Assembly (NCBI RefSeq): GCF_910592395.1
Contig: NC_088322.1
Coordinates: 1,426,001-1,490,000, forward strand
Origin: Lineus longissimus
Lineage: Eukaryota; Nemertea; Pilidiophora; Heteronemertea; Lineidae
Length of the DNA: 64,000 bases
Reading direction: 5' to 3'
Part shown: in pieces, positions 1-13,400 of the stretch
How the letters are laid out: each line of letters starts with the position of its first letter
Position numbering within the stretch: position 1 is the stretch's first letter
The notes under the pieces: generated by a model
Seen by the model: only the letters and a program-made list of their open reading frames with translations
Database searches by the model: none
What the model was told of the DNA's origin: nothing
Made by a program: the position numbers and the translations under genes

Positions 1-121
1 GGAGCTCTCCTGTGTTTCTTTCCCGTTGGAGGGGGCGCAATACCGAGGCAACTAAACCGCGCCATCTGTCGCCGGATCTTAGAACTTGCAATTGCCGTGT
101 CTATTCAGATTCCACCTATAA
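1..121. repeat. Interspersed repeat R1, partial copy
   Basis: This stretch matches 12192-12319 almost base for base (shared blocks such as ggagctctcctgtgtttctt and cgccatctgtcgccggatct) but lacks a short internal segment (gtgaatttcacatg) present in the other copy. It is cut by the window edge, so its true left end is unknown. The match ends at a ttccacctat motif, which also marks the ends of the related element at 12052-12483. Confidence 0.7.
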
Positions 122-728
122 CAAGAGGCCCAAGGGCCTGGCGCTCAGCTGAGTTGTTGCTGCGTTGTTCGTATATATTACATTACTCGTCAAACTCTAC
201 TAAACTAAGGACTCAAAGCCTTAGGATATTAGCTTCTGGATGTGTAACAGTGAATTACGGTAGACTGGCGCAATCTACTTCAAGCAAGCTCCACCCTTGC
301 AATGTGTGCGCAAACAGATAACCTAACCTATATTGGACCATCAATTCTACACACAGCAACATGATTCATCCTCAGCTGTTACCATGATGATGATGATGAT
401 GATCCTTTTCGCAAATTGGTCGTCTTCTGTCTTTCTTCCATACCTCAGTGCCACCGAATGTAGTCTGCCCTTGTGGAGGGATCCTTTCAGCACCGGGACA
501 CAAGAATCCATGCGAATTGGATCACATGGAGAGACTAGCCCAATCACCCGCTTTTGGCTGGGTAGAAATGGGTAAATCTCGCAGACTTAAACTCTACTGC
601 CGACGTGTGAGGCCGGTCTGACAGATGAGTAAGTGGGGTCCACCTAATGCAGAAGGCACCAGTTTCCCTAACTAAAAGGGTAACATTAACAAAATGCTCT
701 ACCCAACTCTATTATTGCCTAAAGGCCC
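122..728. other. Non-coding stretch with an ATG microsatellite
   Basis: No convincing coding sequence is visible. A short (ATG)n microsatellite lies at about 384-402. The open frames here are short, overlap on both strands across the microsatellite and resemble no family I recognise. Confidence 0.5.
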
Positions 729-2028
729 GTGTACACTAGTAAAATATTAGCAACATTTTTACATTTCCAGTTGCAACAAATGTTGCAAAAATGTTGCGTA
801 GTGTGTACAGAGCAAAACGCGTCTTACAACATGTTGTAAAATTGTTGCAAATTAAATGCAATGCAATTCCTTGTTGCATGTTGTAAAAATGTTGCAAACT
901 CTTCAGCCAATCAGAAATAGGATTTGCGTCATGTGATCTACCGGAGTTCATGTGACTTGAACAAGAAGCAGGTATAGCAACTCTCAAGTGAGTGTCTTGC
1001 TTCGTAGGGTGATGAAACCTTTTCTAGAAGTTTTTGTATGACGGCTTGTCAGTCAGCCGCAACTCCTTTAGGCTGCGTATCCATAGGCTGTTCCGTGCCC
1101 TGCACAACATTCCCTTTTTACCAACTAGCGCGCCACACGGACAATGAACCTTCGTTGGTGTTATTGATCGTTCCCATATGTTATGCCGTGTCACATTGCG
1201 GGCATATATGCACTGTGGATTGGGAATATAGGCCCATATTGGGATTGAACATGTCCATTCTTTTGCGAGTGAACAACACGGAAGCAATGTCTGGGGCGAA
1301 ATTAATTCAAGAGGTTCATCAACGGGAACTACTCTGGGACCCCGAAACTGATGATTATCATAACAAGCACAAACCTGTAATTTGTTGCTTAAAAGTCAGG
1401 TTTTATATACATGTACATGTCAATTTGATGTTGCAAGTGAAAATACAAGTTACTTGTATTTTCATTTTCAATATTCATAAGAAATTGTCTTCTGAAATAA
1501 TGACAGCGTGCGGATAAACGCGATTGACCGCTGCGAAATGAGGACTACAAAGGCCTACATGACCAAAAAGGAATATCCAATGGAGACTCAGGGCATAGTG
1601 CCAGGTCACAAGGCTGTTACGCCATAACGCCACACTACACAAGGGCATACCCTATGGATACGCGGCCTTAACAGGCAGTGGTATGCCCCATCATCCACCC
1701 TCATTTTGATCCAGGGCCTGGTCCATATTCTCTTTGGTTATTTCGCCGCCTCTTCCGTCTCTCAACAATGACAGCTAAAATTGCTGCAGAAGCACTCAAA
1801 ACACATCTTCTCTCCTTGGAATCATCCATTTTCCCTCCAAAATACCTATTTCCCTTTGTTCCCACTAAAAAGTTTGCAACAATTTACCAACATGTTGTAA
1901 AAATGTTGCTAATTTGTTGCAATTTTGTTGCTAGTGAACACAGGGCCTTGAAGGGCTTGTTGCAAAATTGTTGTAAAAATGTTGGTAAAATGTTGGTAAA
2001 ATGTTGCTAATATTTTACTAGTGTACAC
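729..2028. mobile_element. Nonautonomous DNA element with 31-bp terminal inverted repeats
   Basis: The left end reads GTGTACACTAGTAAAATATT and continues to about 759. The same sequence, reverse complemented, lies at about 1998-2028, so the two ends pair perfectly over about 31 bp. Both subterminal regions repeat the motif gttgtaaaaatgttgc many times. There is no transposase. A clear target-site duplication could not be identified, so the superfamily is open; a CAGGG-like right end would fit hAT. A second inverted-repeat element (1071-1667) is nested inside. Confidence 0.65.
1071..1667. mobile_element. Nested PIF/Harbinger-like MITE
   Basis: Terminal inverted repeats of 17 bp, beginning GGCTGCGTATCCATAGG on the left and GGCCGCGTATCCATAGG (reverse complement) on the right, enclose 597 bp. 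TTA lies immediately outside both ends (1068-1070 and 1668-1670). A TTA target duplication with GGC-type ends is typical of Tourist/Harbinger MITEs. The element carries no transposase and sits inside the older element at 729-2028. Confidence 0.55.
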
Positions 2029-3400
2029 CCTGCTTAAGTCAAGTGAAACTCTTAACAAACCTTAGCAGAATGCCACCATTGAAATGTTGATAATAATGAT
2101 AGCAAGTAAAAACTTTAAACAGATAGACTTGATTTTTTTAACCAACTGCCACATGCGGTTTTCTTTATTTAGTAAATTTTGAGGTAAGTATTACAGAATG
2201 AAATACTTGAATACTAGAATTGCCTGGCTCTTCTGATGATTGCACTGGTGAACACCGAAGTCGATGGGATGTGCAAAGTCATAGCTCGATCCTCTCTCTT
2301 GGTCATCTTTGAGATGTGGTCACCAAATATGTTCAAATGCAGCTGCAGATCATTCCTGTCCTGCAAAACATGATGAGGAGATAACATTTTAATTTTGATA
2401 GAATAGGTAAGCTAGCCAAGTTTTATATCAAATACAAGGCCAACAACAACTGATAAGGCGCTAGGGCCGAATGATCAAGGAAGTTCATTGATGATATGAT
2501 TGGGAATACATTGTGATAAGAGTGATGAATCGGCCCCGTTTGAAGCATTGTGCCATGTACAGTGTGCAAGTGTCAGTGTGTATGGGTATCATAGCGCATT
2601 TATTGTTTGTTGACATTTCAAATCGCTGGAGTCGATCCTCAATTACACTGTTTATGTACATTGGCAACCTTACCCGATGATATCAGAACGATGTTTATTA
2701 TTGTCTTGTTTATTCACATTAGTTCTGCTATGTGACAAGAGTTATTTGTTGAGAAATCCATGATTTAAAGCCGGACTTTGACATCGTTTCTCAGACCAAC
2801 CAAGCTGCATTTCGCAGATCGTTTTTCAACGATCGTCGACGAACTATTTCAAATTAATCACATCCAATTAAACAATCCAAGCCTTTCCTAATGTCATCAA
2901 CATGCAATAACACAAGCAGCCAAATATTATCGCCTTTGAAATTGTGAATTTAATGAGAACTTACCTCTGAATTGACAGAACGCGATCTATTCCATAGCAT
3001 GGTCTCCTTACGTCTGAACTGCGCAGACTCGAGACGTGACGTTCGCTGCACGTGTGATTGGACGTGGGATAACTCGCGCGAAATTTAAAATGCTCTTCTT
3101 GGGGGGTGCTCACTAAATTGCGCCAGTAACACCACCTGGTGAGAAATTCATGAACTACGCCTATTGATAATGAAAGAGAAAGCTTTGCCCTATAAAATTA
3201 GATTTGATTCATGATCCCCAACTGAGAAATCAGCTGCTGGAAAAGTTTTTGGAAAATTTCGCTCGGTGCCACCTAGTGGCCAAACCGCTCATCCTGCCGG
3301 ACCCACATTTGGTCTATTCAGGAGTCCTGAAGGGTCTCAACGCCTCAGAGGGAAGATCTATCGCCTATCCGCCATAGTTTTGAAACGTGCCTGTTTAACG
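2029..3400. other. Non-coding stretch
   Basis: No gene, RNA or transposon end could be supported here. Short open frames show no recognisable domain. A low-complexity segment leads into the GACA microsatellite. Confidence 0.4.

Positions 3401-3451
<51 letters not shown>
3401..3451. repeat. (GACA)n microsatellite
   Basis: About 13 uninterrupted copies of the tetranucleotide GACA. It gives the illusion of an open reading frame (TDRQ repeats) at 3266-3481. Confidence 0.95.
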
Positions 3452-3510
3452 GGACACTCATTCTACCATTTACTCATATGAATAGCTCAGCTTTTCAGCT
3501 GAGCTAAAAA

Positions 3511-3670
3511 AACCCGTGTTAAACACGGGTCTAAATTAGCCCCCGATTAGCCCCATCGAGCTCGATGGGGCTAATATACACGGGGATTTGACACACGGGT
3601 CTATTTAGACACGGCAATTCATAGGTGTAAGCGCAAAAAACACGGGGATTTGATAGGTGGAAGTACGACT
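3511..3670. repeat. Interspersed repeat R2 with a 28-bp perfect palindrome
   Basis: This copy matches 12325-12483. It contains a perfect 28-bp palindrome at 3547-3574 centred on ATCGAGCTCGAT, flanked by further small hairpins (cccgtgttaaacacggg at about 3513-3529, and agctcagcttttcagctgagct just outside at 3484-3505). It ends with ttgataggtggaagtacgac. The ttccacctat/ataggtggaa end motif suggests a MITE-like origin. No coding capacity. Confidence 0.7.
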
Positions 3671-3741
3671 ATAGAAGTGTTAAGTTACAGGAGTGAGTGA
3701 TGAGTGGTCAAATTAAACCTCCCTGCAATGTGACTCACTTT

Positions 3742-3747
3742 TTTATT
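3742..3747 (-). promoter_or_regulatory. Possible polyadenylation signal of the LACTB-like gene
   Basis: AATAAA on the minus strand about 135 bases downstream of the LACTB stop codon. Position and motif fit, but no cleavage evidence is available. Confidence 0.35.
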
Positions 3748-3881
3748 GGTGTCATGGTATGCGTGATTTTGCCAGGCAGTGACATCAACCTGCATGCTTA
3801 CGTGCTTAACAAACAAGGTGACTAGAAATAAGTTGTTCACGCTAATTTTGGTGTGCGACATGAAAATTGGCATGGAAGAAG

Positions 3882-4485
3882 TTACTTGCCTTGAATCGGC
3901 ATGGGAACATCTTCAAATAAAGCAGCTATCTCCATGGCAACCTTAGCAAGTCCAACACTACTCAGATTTGTTATTATACCAACAACCACACCACTAGGGG
4001 GCACTGTATGACTGCCTTCACCCTCACGCGGAAGGATAACCAAGGCACTGGAAGCACCAACAGCTCCACCTGTATGTGAGATATAGAAACGCTGCTCCTG
4101 ACAACAACCATTCGTCTTCTTCTCAGGAACAACAGCCCAGCCTAAAGCAAAGTGACCATTCTTATCCCATGAGCACTTGGCCTTCTCATTCACGTCCCAA
4201 GTCTTTACTATAGTCTGCCGACTTAAATATCCTGGAAGGCCTTTTGCTTTGATTATGTCTTTTTCATGATTTACAACCAACTCCTCTGATTTATTAGACA
4301 TATGAATTCCGGTAGACAGCTCAGAAGAAAAGTTGTTTGGATGCCATTGGTAACTGTATAAAATAACATTGCCAAACTTTAACAAGTCTCCAACAGTTGA
4401 AAGTAATCCACCTCCAGCCCACTTGTAAGAGTTGTCCACGTATGGTGTATTCATTATTTTACCTTTATTGTTCCTTTCATAAAAC
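3882..4485 (-). CDS. LACTB-like exon 5 (C-terminal, HTG motif)
   Basis: 604 bp from TTTCAG|GTTTTATG to the TAA stop. It encodes FYERNNKGKIMNTPYVDNSY, KWAGGGLLSTVGDLLKFGN and SHTGGAVGASS; the HTG replaces the KTG box of classical beta-lactamases, as in LACTB. The C-terminus, ...FEDVPMPIQGK, is slightly different from the human end. Confidence 0.92.
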
Positions 4486-7400
4486 CTGAAAAAAGACAAT
4501 CAGTTCATTATTGAAAAAGTTTAATGTAGGCTTTATTCGGGAGCTTTTGGAGATAAAAGTGAAAGGAGACAATCTTGGTAATGATTGCGTGCAGCACTTG
4601 CATACATATCATGTATACCATGATGACAGTCTAGAGCTTCTACACGGTAAGTGCTTGAATACTGGGTCATGTGGGCAAAGGAATTGAATTCTGAGCCTCA
4701 ATCAGGGGCCAGTAAGGGTTTAAAACAATGTAGAGGGTATAACTAGAAGAGGGAGCATAAAGAAATTTACAGAGGAACTTCTGTGAATTCATTCTCCTTC
4801 AACTTTAACCCTTCATGGACATTATTTACCACCATCCTGAGCCTTGATTCAGAGGGCTGTGATGTGACCTTATACCAGAAGAAACTACAGCGAAGCCTGG
4901 TAAAGATTTTCTTTCGAAAATAGATGTAGACTGGCACCCCCAAAGGGGGAGGGGCAAGGTACGAACGACCCCCTTTTGGAAAGAAGTCATTGAAATTTTG
5001 AGAAGAACAACTTGCCTTGATCTTCCATAAATCAGCGGCTCGTTTTCATCCAGATACGTCCTCGTCATGCCAAGCTCTTTGAATAAACTACGCAGCATGT
5101 CCGGGAATTCCTTCTTAGTGGCGCCCTCTAACACAGCACTAACAAGCGTCCAAGCATGAGTTGAGTAGAGGAACTCAGTGCCTGGAAATAAAAAGACAGT
5201 CCAGCTCATATTCATATGAACACGTCAAGCAAAACATGTGTCTCCAATGAAATGGTCCAGGGACCATGTGCTCACCTGTTGTCCAAGGACACAAAGGAGA
5301 CAGATGTACCCATGGACAACATCATCTGTGATGTGTGGGTTCAGGGGTACATTTGTACCAAGATCTGTAGCGAATACAAAACGTGCCATTATTGCCGAAC
5401 GTTGATCCTGACGGTACACTTTGACCTCTGTGACCTTGAAAATACATCAAGTCAAGCATCCATATTATATAACACTTTAAATATTTCAGCCAGCTTTGAC
5501 CATTATCAGAGGAGTTATCACACTTTTTGTGTTTTCGCATAACGCCCCTGGTAGCCAAATGAGGACTGGTATTGGGCGGCAATTTGGCACATAATTTCCC
5601 CTTACCTTAGGATTCATTTGTACTAAGTTTGGGGTCTGTAGCTAAAGCGGTAACACAACGTGCCACTATTGTCGAATGGTGGTGCCGACAACACAATTTG
5701 ACCTCTGTGACCTTGAAAAATAGGTCGAATCAAAAATCTGTATGCCTTAAAAATGTCAGCGAGCTGTGACCATTATTACGGGAGATATAACACTTCTTGT
5801 GTTTTTGTCAACAGACCCCTGTTGGCCAAATTGGAAATCATAAGGGGCTACGATTTGGTGTCCAAGTAGCGGTCACCCAGGGGTATATGTGTACCTAGTT
5901 TAACTTCCGTAGCTTAAGGGGTTTAGAAACATGCCCCCGTCTAACGCCGGATGAATCGCTTTGACAAAGGGTCACAGGTGAGCCAAAACACAATGTACAG
6001 TCTCGCTCATATTGATATCAACACCTCCATCATACAATATCTCCCTGCCAAAACACACTGTACAGTCTCACTCATATTGATATCAACACCTCCATCATAC
6101 AATATCTCCCTGCCAAAACACACTGTACAGTCTCACTCATATTGATATCAACACCTCCATCATACAATATCTCCCTGCCAAAACACACTGTACAGTCACT
6201 CATATTGATATCAACACCTCCATCATACAATATCTCCCTGCCAAAACACACTGTACAGTCTCACTCATATTGATATCAACACCTCCATCATACAATATCT
6301 CCCTGCCAAAAAACACTGTACAGTCTCGCTCATATCAACAACACTGAAATTCTGAGACTCTAGGTTCTGCAAAAAGAGGGGACTAAGGTATCTCCATTGA
6401 AATACAGGGTGGATTGAGAGGTGACATTCGTTTGGAAGTTCCTATCTCAAACCTGCTTAAACCTAGGCCGTTTTCAAGACAAAAATGGTGTGGAGTCATC
6501 TGTTGGTGCAAGGGTGATATAAAGACATCAATGGAAAGGGCCTTGCTCCTTCTTTATCATACATCCAATGAAATATTCATGGCATCATTAATTATCACAT
6601 AAAAGCCGATTGTTTCAGGATTACCTTTTTATTGACCCACCCTCTATAACTCAAATTGATTATCTTTTCACAAAAACCAAGGTAAACACATTTTGAGTAA
6701 GGAGCAAAGACACATCATCATGCTACCTCAGTTCAAAGCTAGGAGTGAGGAGCAAAGACACATCATCATGCTACCTCAGTTCAAAGCTAGGAGTGAGGAG
6801 CAGACACATCATCATGCTACCTCAGTTCAAAGCTAGGAGTGAGGAGCAAAGGCACATCATCATGCTACCTCAGTTCAAAGCTAGGAGTAAGGAGCAAAGA
6901 CACATCATCATGCTACCTCAGTTCAAAGCTAGGAGTGAGGAGCAAAGACACATCATCATGCTACCTCAGTTCAAAGCTAGGAGTGAGGAGCAAAGACACA
7001 TCATCATGCTACCTCAGTTCAAAGCTAGGAGTGAGGAGCAGACACATCATCATGCTACCTCAGTTCAAAGCTAGGAGTGAGGAGCAAAGGCACATCATCA
7101 TGCTACCTCAGTTCAAAGCTAGGAGTGAGGAGCAAAGACACATCATCATGCTACCTCAGTTCAAAGCTAGGAGTGAGGAGCAAAGACACATCATCATGCT
7201 ACCTCAGTTCAAAGCTAGGAGTGAGGAGCAAAGACACATCATCATGCCACCTCAGTTCAAAGCTAGGAGTGAGGAGCAAAGACACATCATCATGCCACCT
7301 CAGTTCAAAGCTAGGAGTGTGGAGCAAAGACACATCATCATGCTACCTCAGTACAAAGCTAGGAGTGAGGAGCAAAGACACATCATCATGCTACCTCAGT

Positions 7401-10400
7401 ACAAAGCTAGGAGTGAGGAGCAAAGACACATCATCATGCTACCTCAGTACAAAGCTAGGAGTGAGGAGCAAAGACACATCATCATGCTACCTCAGTTCAA
7501 AGCTAGGAGTGAGGAGCAGACACATCATCATGCTACCTCAGTACAAAGCTAGGAGTGAGGAGCAAAGACACATCATCATGCTACCTCAGTACAAAGCTGG
7601 GAGTGGGGAGCAAAGACACATCATCATGCCACCTCAGTTCAAAGCTAGGAGTGTGGAGCAAAGACACATCATCATGCTACCTCAGTTCAAAGCTAGGAGT
7701 GAGGAGCAGACACATCATCATGCTACCTCAGTTCAAAGCTAGGAGTGAGGAGCAAAGACACATCATCATGCTACCTCAGTTCAAAGCTAGGAGTGAGGAG
7801 CAAAGACACATCATCATGCTACCTCAGTTCAAAGCTAGGAGTGAGGAGCAAAGACACATCATCATGCTACCTCAGTTCAAAACTAGGAGTGAGGAGCAAA
7901 GACACATCATCATGCTACCTCAGTTCAAAGCTAGGAGTGTGGAGCAAAGACACATCATCATGCCACCTCAGTTCAAAGCTAGGAGTGAGGAGCAGACACA
8001 TCATCATGCTACCTCAGTTCAAAGCTAGGAGTGAGGAGCAATGACACATCATCATGCCACCTCAGTTCAAAGCTAGGAGTGAGGAGCAAAGACACATCAT
8101 CATGCTACCTCAGTTCAAAGCTAGGAGTGAGGAGCAAAGACATTGCACTGCAAAAAACTTTGTATTATTTTTCCTCTCACCTGGCTTATGTATCAACTCA
8201 TCATCTTTAAAGATCATCAAGGCATCCTTCACACTCGCATATTTCTCCTTCAGATTATACTCCTTTATCTTTAACTCATTCTCGTTCTTGACCAACTTCT
8301 TGCCTTCTTTCTTCTCTCGTTCCTTTTCTTGCTTCTTCTTCTGAATCTCTTCAGCCGTCTCATAGTGTCTGATCCCGCTCACGTGTGACAATAGATGACG
8401 CGTTGTTATGGTAACCTGATACATGATGGAGACAATTTTACAGGGTGTGCCAACATAGTTGATAAACATGCCAAATAATCACTGGAAGGAAACGTAAGGA
8501 TCGTATCAAAATGATGTGATGAAAACATGGTGGTCAACGTAGACCACCGATCTCGATGGCCTAGTGGTCAACCTCTTGACTACCGGGCCGTTTGATATTA
8601 GAGACTTTCAGCAAAGTCTAATCTCCTACCCATATAACGTATCCCTATCAATAGCCTGTCACCTTAAGATGGAATGAATGCCCTTGCCTCGTGAATCAAA
8701 CAATGCATATATCTGATCAATCGACGGGTGAACCGGATGTTATAGATGGATATCTTTTAAGATGACATCATTACCGTTGGCTCCGTTACTCGTATCTCAA
8801 GAGGGCATGACGTGTCATAACAATATCAACTTCCACGATCATTGTTGGTTTCACTTGGATACGAGGAGTTTTTCTCGCCTATCTCGTGACTTACATGACA
8901 TTTTAGAATAAAACTTGGGTACGATTTTGTTACAATGACAGTCGTACATCTTCGGTTAAAAGCATCATTATGTTATCGAGAGAAATCTCACCAGGACGAC
9001 AGTTTATCGCCACTTTTCTTCATGAAAACCATGTTGAAGAGATACGAGAGTGCGCGCGCATGATGTTTACAAATTAGCTGTGACGCCAGCAGATATCCAT
9101 CTATTATTGGCCGATATATGACATGTCATTTTGAATACGGACAAAGCCTTTTTGAGCTGATGTTTTGTGGGTTGTCCCAGATCATTTTTAGCATTATCCT
9201 GCAAGTAACTGGTTACCTTTTCCCCCTCAAAGGTTTTCTCTGGAAATTCCTTCACATATTCTTGAACCGGTTTATCAATATCAAGTTGATTGTTCTCCAT
9301 CAGCTTGGCAACTATCGTCATGGTGATAACCTTGGAGATGCTGGCTATCCTCATGACTGTCTCCGAGTTGCAGTGGACACGATTCTCAACATCAGAATAG
9401 CCCGATCCTTCTTTCCAGACATGCTCACCATCAACACACACACCAACCACAATTCCTGGGGCACCAACCTCATCCTGAAAGAATACGATTCATTATTCAA
9501 ATGTGCGGGATCAAGAGCTCAATATCAATCTCTTAGAACCTAGATGGTCATGACATATATACAGAACTATTTTACCAATAATCTGTCCAAATGATACGAC
9601 CAGACACTTCTTCCAGCAGGAGATTTTCTACTTCCACACAAGCAAATCAGTCATCAATTGGCACAGTTAAAAACACATCGTGGAGATTCCACTTCCATAC
9701 CCGGGTGGACATAACACTCAATTCAATCAATCAAGGAGATTCGTAGGTAAAAAACTTCCTTGTTCCAATTCAATTCACTCATTCTCAACTTGTTCACCCT
9801 CAACAACAAAGACCCACAGATACCTCTGCATTGGAGAGTGCCCGTATAATCATTTGCATGGAATAAGTGTTCACTTCAATCAACATCAAACAGCTCTCTA
9901 TGGCAAAGCTCATCATTGTTCAAGTAACGGACATCGCTTGCTACATAATGGTGTTTTTTTAACCATCTACTTCATCACAGACACAAACTACACCACGTGA
10001 CCATCTATCACTTCACCATGTGCTCTTCTAAACTTAGCATATGCTGCCTCCTTGAAAAACTCTTGATCTAGCCACACCCACGCACCCTACCTCCGATCTG
10101 AGACACCATGTGACTCAAAACCTTTAGTCTGAGACACCAAGCACCATACCTCCGATTTGAGACACCATGTGACTCAAAACCTTCAGTCTGAGACACCTCA
10201 CACCCTACCTCCGATTTGAGACACCCTTCAGTCTGAGACACCAAGCACCCTACCTCCGATTTGAGACACCATGTGACTCAAAACCTTCAGTCTGAGACAC
10301 CAAGCACCCTACCTCCGATCTGAGACACCATGTGACTCAAAACCTTCACTTCAGTCTGAGACACCTCACACCCTACCTCCGATTTGAGACACCATGTGAC

Positions 10401-13400
10401 TCAAAACCTTTAGTCTGAGACACCAAGCACCATACCTCCGATTTGAGACACCATGTGACTCAAAACCTTCAGTCTGAGACACCAAGCACCACGCCTCCGA
10501 TTTGAGACACAGTGTGATCCAAGACAACATGCACCCTACCTCGGATGTGAGACCACACCATTGGGCCCAAAACCTCTGATCTGTGGCACCATGGGATCCA
10601 AAATCTCCGATCTGAGACACAATGCACCCCACCTCTGCTCTGGTGTGAGACACCATGTGATCCAATACTTCCGATCTGAGACACCATGCACCCCACCTCT
10701 GATCTGGTGTGAGACACCATGTGATCCAATACTTCCGATCTGAGACACAATGCACCCCACCTCTGCTCTGGTGTGAGACACCATGTGATCCAATACTTCC
10801 GATCTGAGACACAATGCACCCCACCTCTGCTCTGGTGTGAGACACCATGTGATCCAATACTTCCGATCTGAGACACCATGCACCCTACCTCTGATCTGAG
10901 ACATCATGGGATCCAAAACCTCTCATTGGAGGTACAACATGCCGCACCCTACCTCAGATGTGAGCCACCATTAATTGGGCCTAAAACCTCCGATTTGAGA
11001 CACCATGCACCCTACCTAAATCGAATCCGTTTCAAAGCACTTCACCACCCCATGATAAGAATCGAACCCTTGGCTTGCCCAAAGCCCTTCACCACCCGAC
11101 TGAGGAGTAAATGAGGAATGGAATCCATGACCAATCAAAGCACTATGTATCCCAGGTGCCAAGTGTCTACATGTATATGAGTTTGAAGAATCTTTGACAA
11201 GTGTTAATGTACCACCTTCAGCAAAATTTTAGAGTTTGACCTTTTTGACCTTGGAAACTAGGTTAAAATAGGTTAAAATAGTGTGACGTCACAAGGCTAG
11301 CCAATCAGCCCATTGTTTGTCAACCAATCATTTTCGCAATAAGCACCTCGCACTTCGTCCCTTTTGGAGACCAGGTATTGGTCTGAGTCGGTCTTACCCC
11401 TGACAGCAATATGTGTGGAGTCGACCAATAAAGATTAGATAAAACACAAGTAACATCAAATTTCTCAACAGTGTTATTTCATTGTTCTGTTGTTTGATAA
11501 TTTGGATGGATGAGGAAATGAATCTTGATGCTCTTTTTTCTTCACAGCAATTTTGACAATCTTAAGAAATGCGAGGTTTTTATACAAAATGGCGCTGTTG
11601 ATACCAGTGGTTTACACATGTTACACAATCGTGCAACATTGACATTTTCGCTAGGATATAATCTCCTAATGTGTTACCCATCTGTCTGGAGTTAGCCGTC
11701 TTCTAAATCAAGTTTGCTTTGAAACGGTCTCCAAATAGACCGTATGCGAAATAAATTTTGTCCATTTTGAAAAGACCTTTTCACAGGCAACGTAAGTTTA
11801 CCTCAACATGAAAGTCATGTTTTAAATCAAATCACCACCAAAAGCATTCAAAATATCATGAATATTGGAAGACATGGACAATGATTCAAGTAAATTGCTT
11901 GAATAAGCTTGTATATTTTTACTTTTTGCCATGGTAAACAAACGTTGCCTGTGAAAAGGGTCGTTTCAAAATGGCCAAAGTTTGTTTTTGCAGGCCGTCT
12001 ATTCACCTGGGATTTTAACCAATCATTCATCAATCTATCGGTTTGGCTTCATAGTTCCACCTATCATAAAACCCAGTGTTTTTTCAAGACCCGTGTCTTC
12101 GCCGTGTGTCAAAAAACCCGGGGCGCACTTAAACCTATCAGTGATGTTAGATAATGGTTAATAGCCCCGGCGACAGGTGCGCTGTAAGTAGGGAGCTCTC
12201 CTGTGTTTCTTTCCCATTGGAGGTGAATTTCACATGCGCAATACCGAGGCAACTACACCGCGCCATCTGTCGCCGGATCTTAGAACTTGCAATTGCCGTG
12301 TCTACTCAGATTCCACCTATCAAAAACCGTGTTGAACACAGGTCTAAATTAGCCCCCGATTAGCCCCATCGAGCTCGATGGGGCTAATAGACACAGGGAT
12401 TTGACACACAGGTCCATTAAGACACGGCAATTCATAGGTGTAAGCGCAAAAGACACGGGGATTTGATAGGTGGAAGTACGACTTATGTTTTTCACCAACC
12501 GCTAAGGGTAGGCTACAAGTTTGTTAACATGGTAGTGTTTTAAAAGCAATGCATATTATGGTTTAAGCGCATGCACTCTGTATTTATTATCTATTCCATA
12601 CGAATAGTGAATTTGGCAGTAATGGCCAATGCCGAGTTCTTAAAGATTCATGCACTTGATTGGGAACAACGTTTACGAGGACATTGCATTACGTCACGTC
12701 ACAGTAATGTAAGACCGTTAGAGCTGCAATGCATCGTGACGTGACGACGGCCAACACTATGTAAACGTTGTTCCCAATCAAGTACATGAATCTATAGTTA
12801 AGATGAAAAAGGAAACCTTCTCTGAAGTATTTTTCTTTTATCGTCTTAAGTTTTGAGACTACCATGGCCTGACTTAGAGTAGACCACATTCAAAAGCCGG
12901 TTAGCAGTCAGATACAAGTAGGCAAATACAAGTGCATGCACTGTCATGTCAGAATGATCCACTGTCAAGATTTGCTGTGACCGACTGGCCGACTTTCCAA
13001 TGTGGTATATTAGTAGAAGAACGACAGGTGACTCACCGGTGGCGAGGTGAAGCCGCCGCCGATGGAATCATTATGATTATACCTTTACTCTTTGGATAAT
13101 ATCTCTACTCTCTTGTATTGCATTTTCAAGTGTTCTTCTCTTCCGTGAGGCGTTCACCTGGTCCCCCTGTCCCAACACCAAGGAGGATACCGCGGTGACG
13201 TCACGGCTTTTCCAGATGGCGCTGCATATTGTAAACAAACTCGATCCACAGCCAAGGGAAAATCAAGTCATCAAAAAAGTTAGATTTTTCGCATCAAATC
13301 AGAGTTATTAGTACTTTTCTGCTATGAAATAAGTCTTCAGACAATAAGCTATCATTTGAATAATGAAAAGTGCTGTTTTGATGGGGAAAAATAGGGTTTT

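Noticed and set aside
3266-3481. 71-codon open frame ending in TDRQ repeats
   Set aside because: Generated by the GACA microsatellite.
6697-8142. CRISPR-like regular repeats
   Set aside because: Units are contiguous with no unique spacers, in animal DNA; this is a minisatellite.
6745-8344. Long plus-strand open frames with MRSKDTSSCYLSSKLGV-type repeats
   Set aside because: They are translations of the 48-bp minisatellite, whose unit is a multiple of three; several frames are open equally and there is no start context or domain. The minus-strand frame at 8110-8469 contains the real LACTB exon 3.
8548-8586. tRNA-like 5' half (gatggcctagtggtcaac)
   Set aside because: Resembles a D-arm with an A box but has no B box or acceptor-stem partner nearby.
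9118-9543. 141-codon plus-strand open frame
   Set aside because: Antisense to LACTB exon 2, which has clear splice sites and catalytic motifs on the other strand.
10366-10916. Overlapping minus-strand open frames of 126-163 codons
   Set aside because: All are read from the compound minisatellite in LACTB intron 1.
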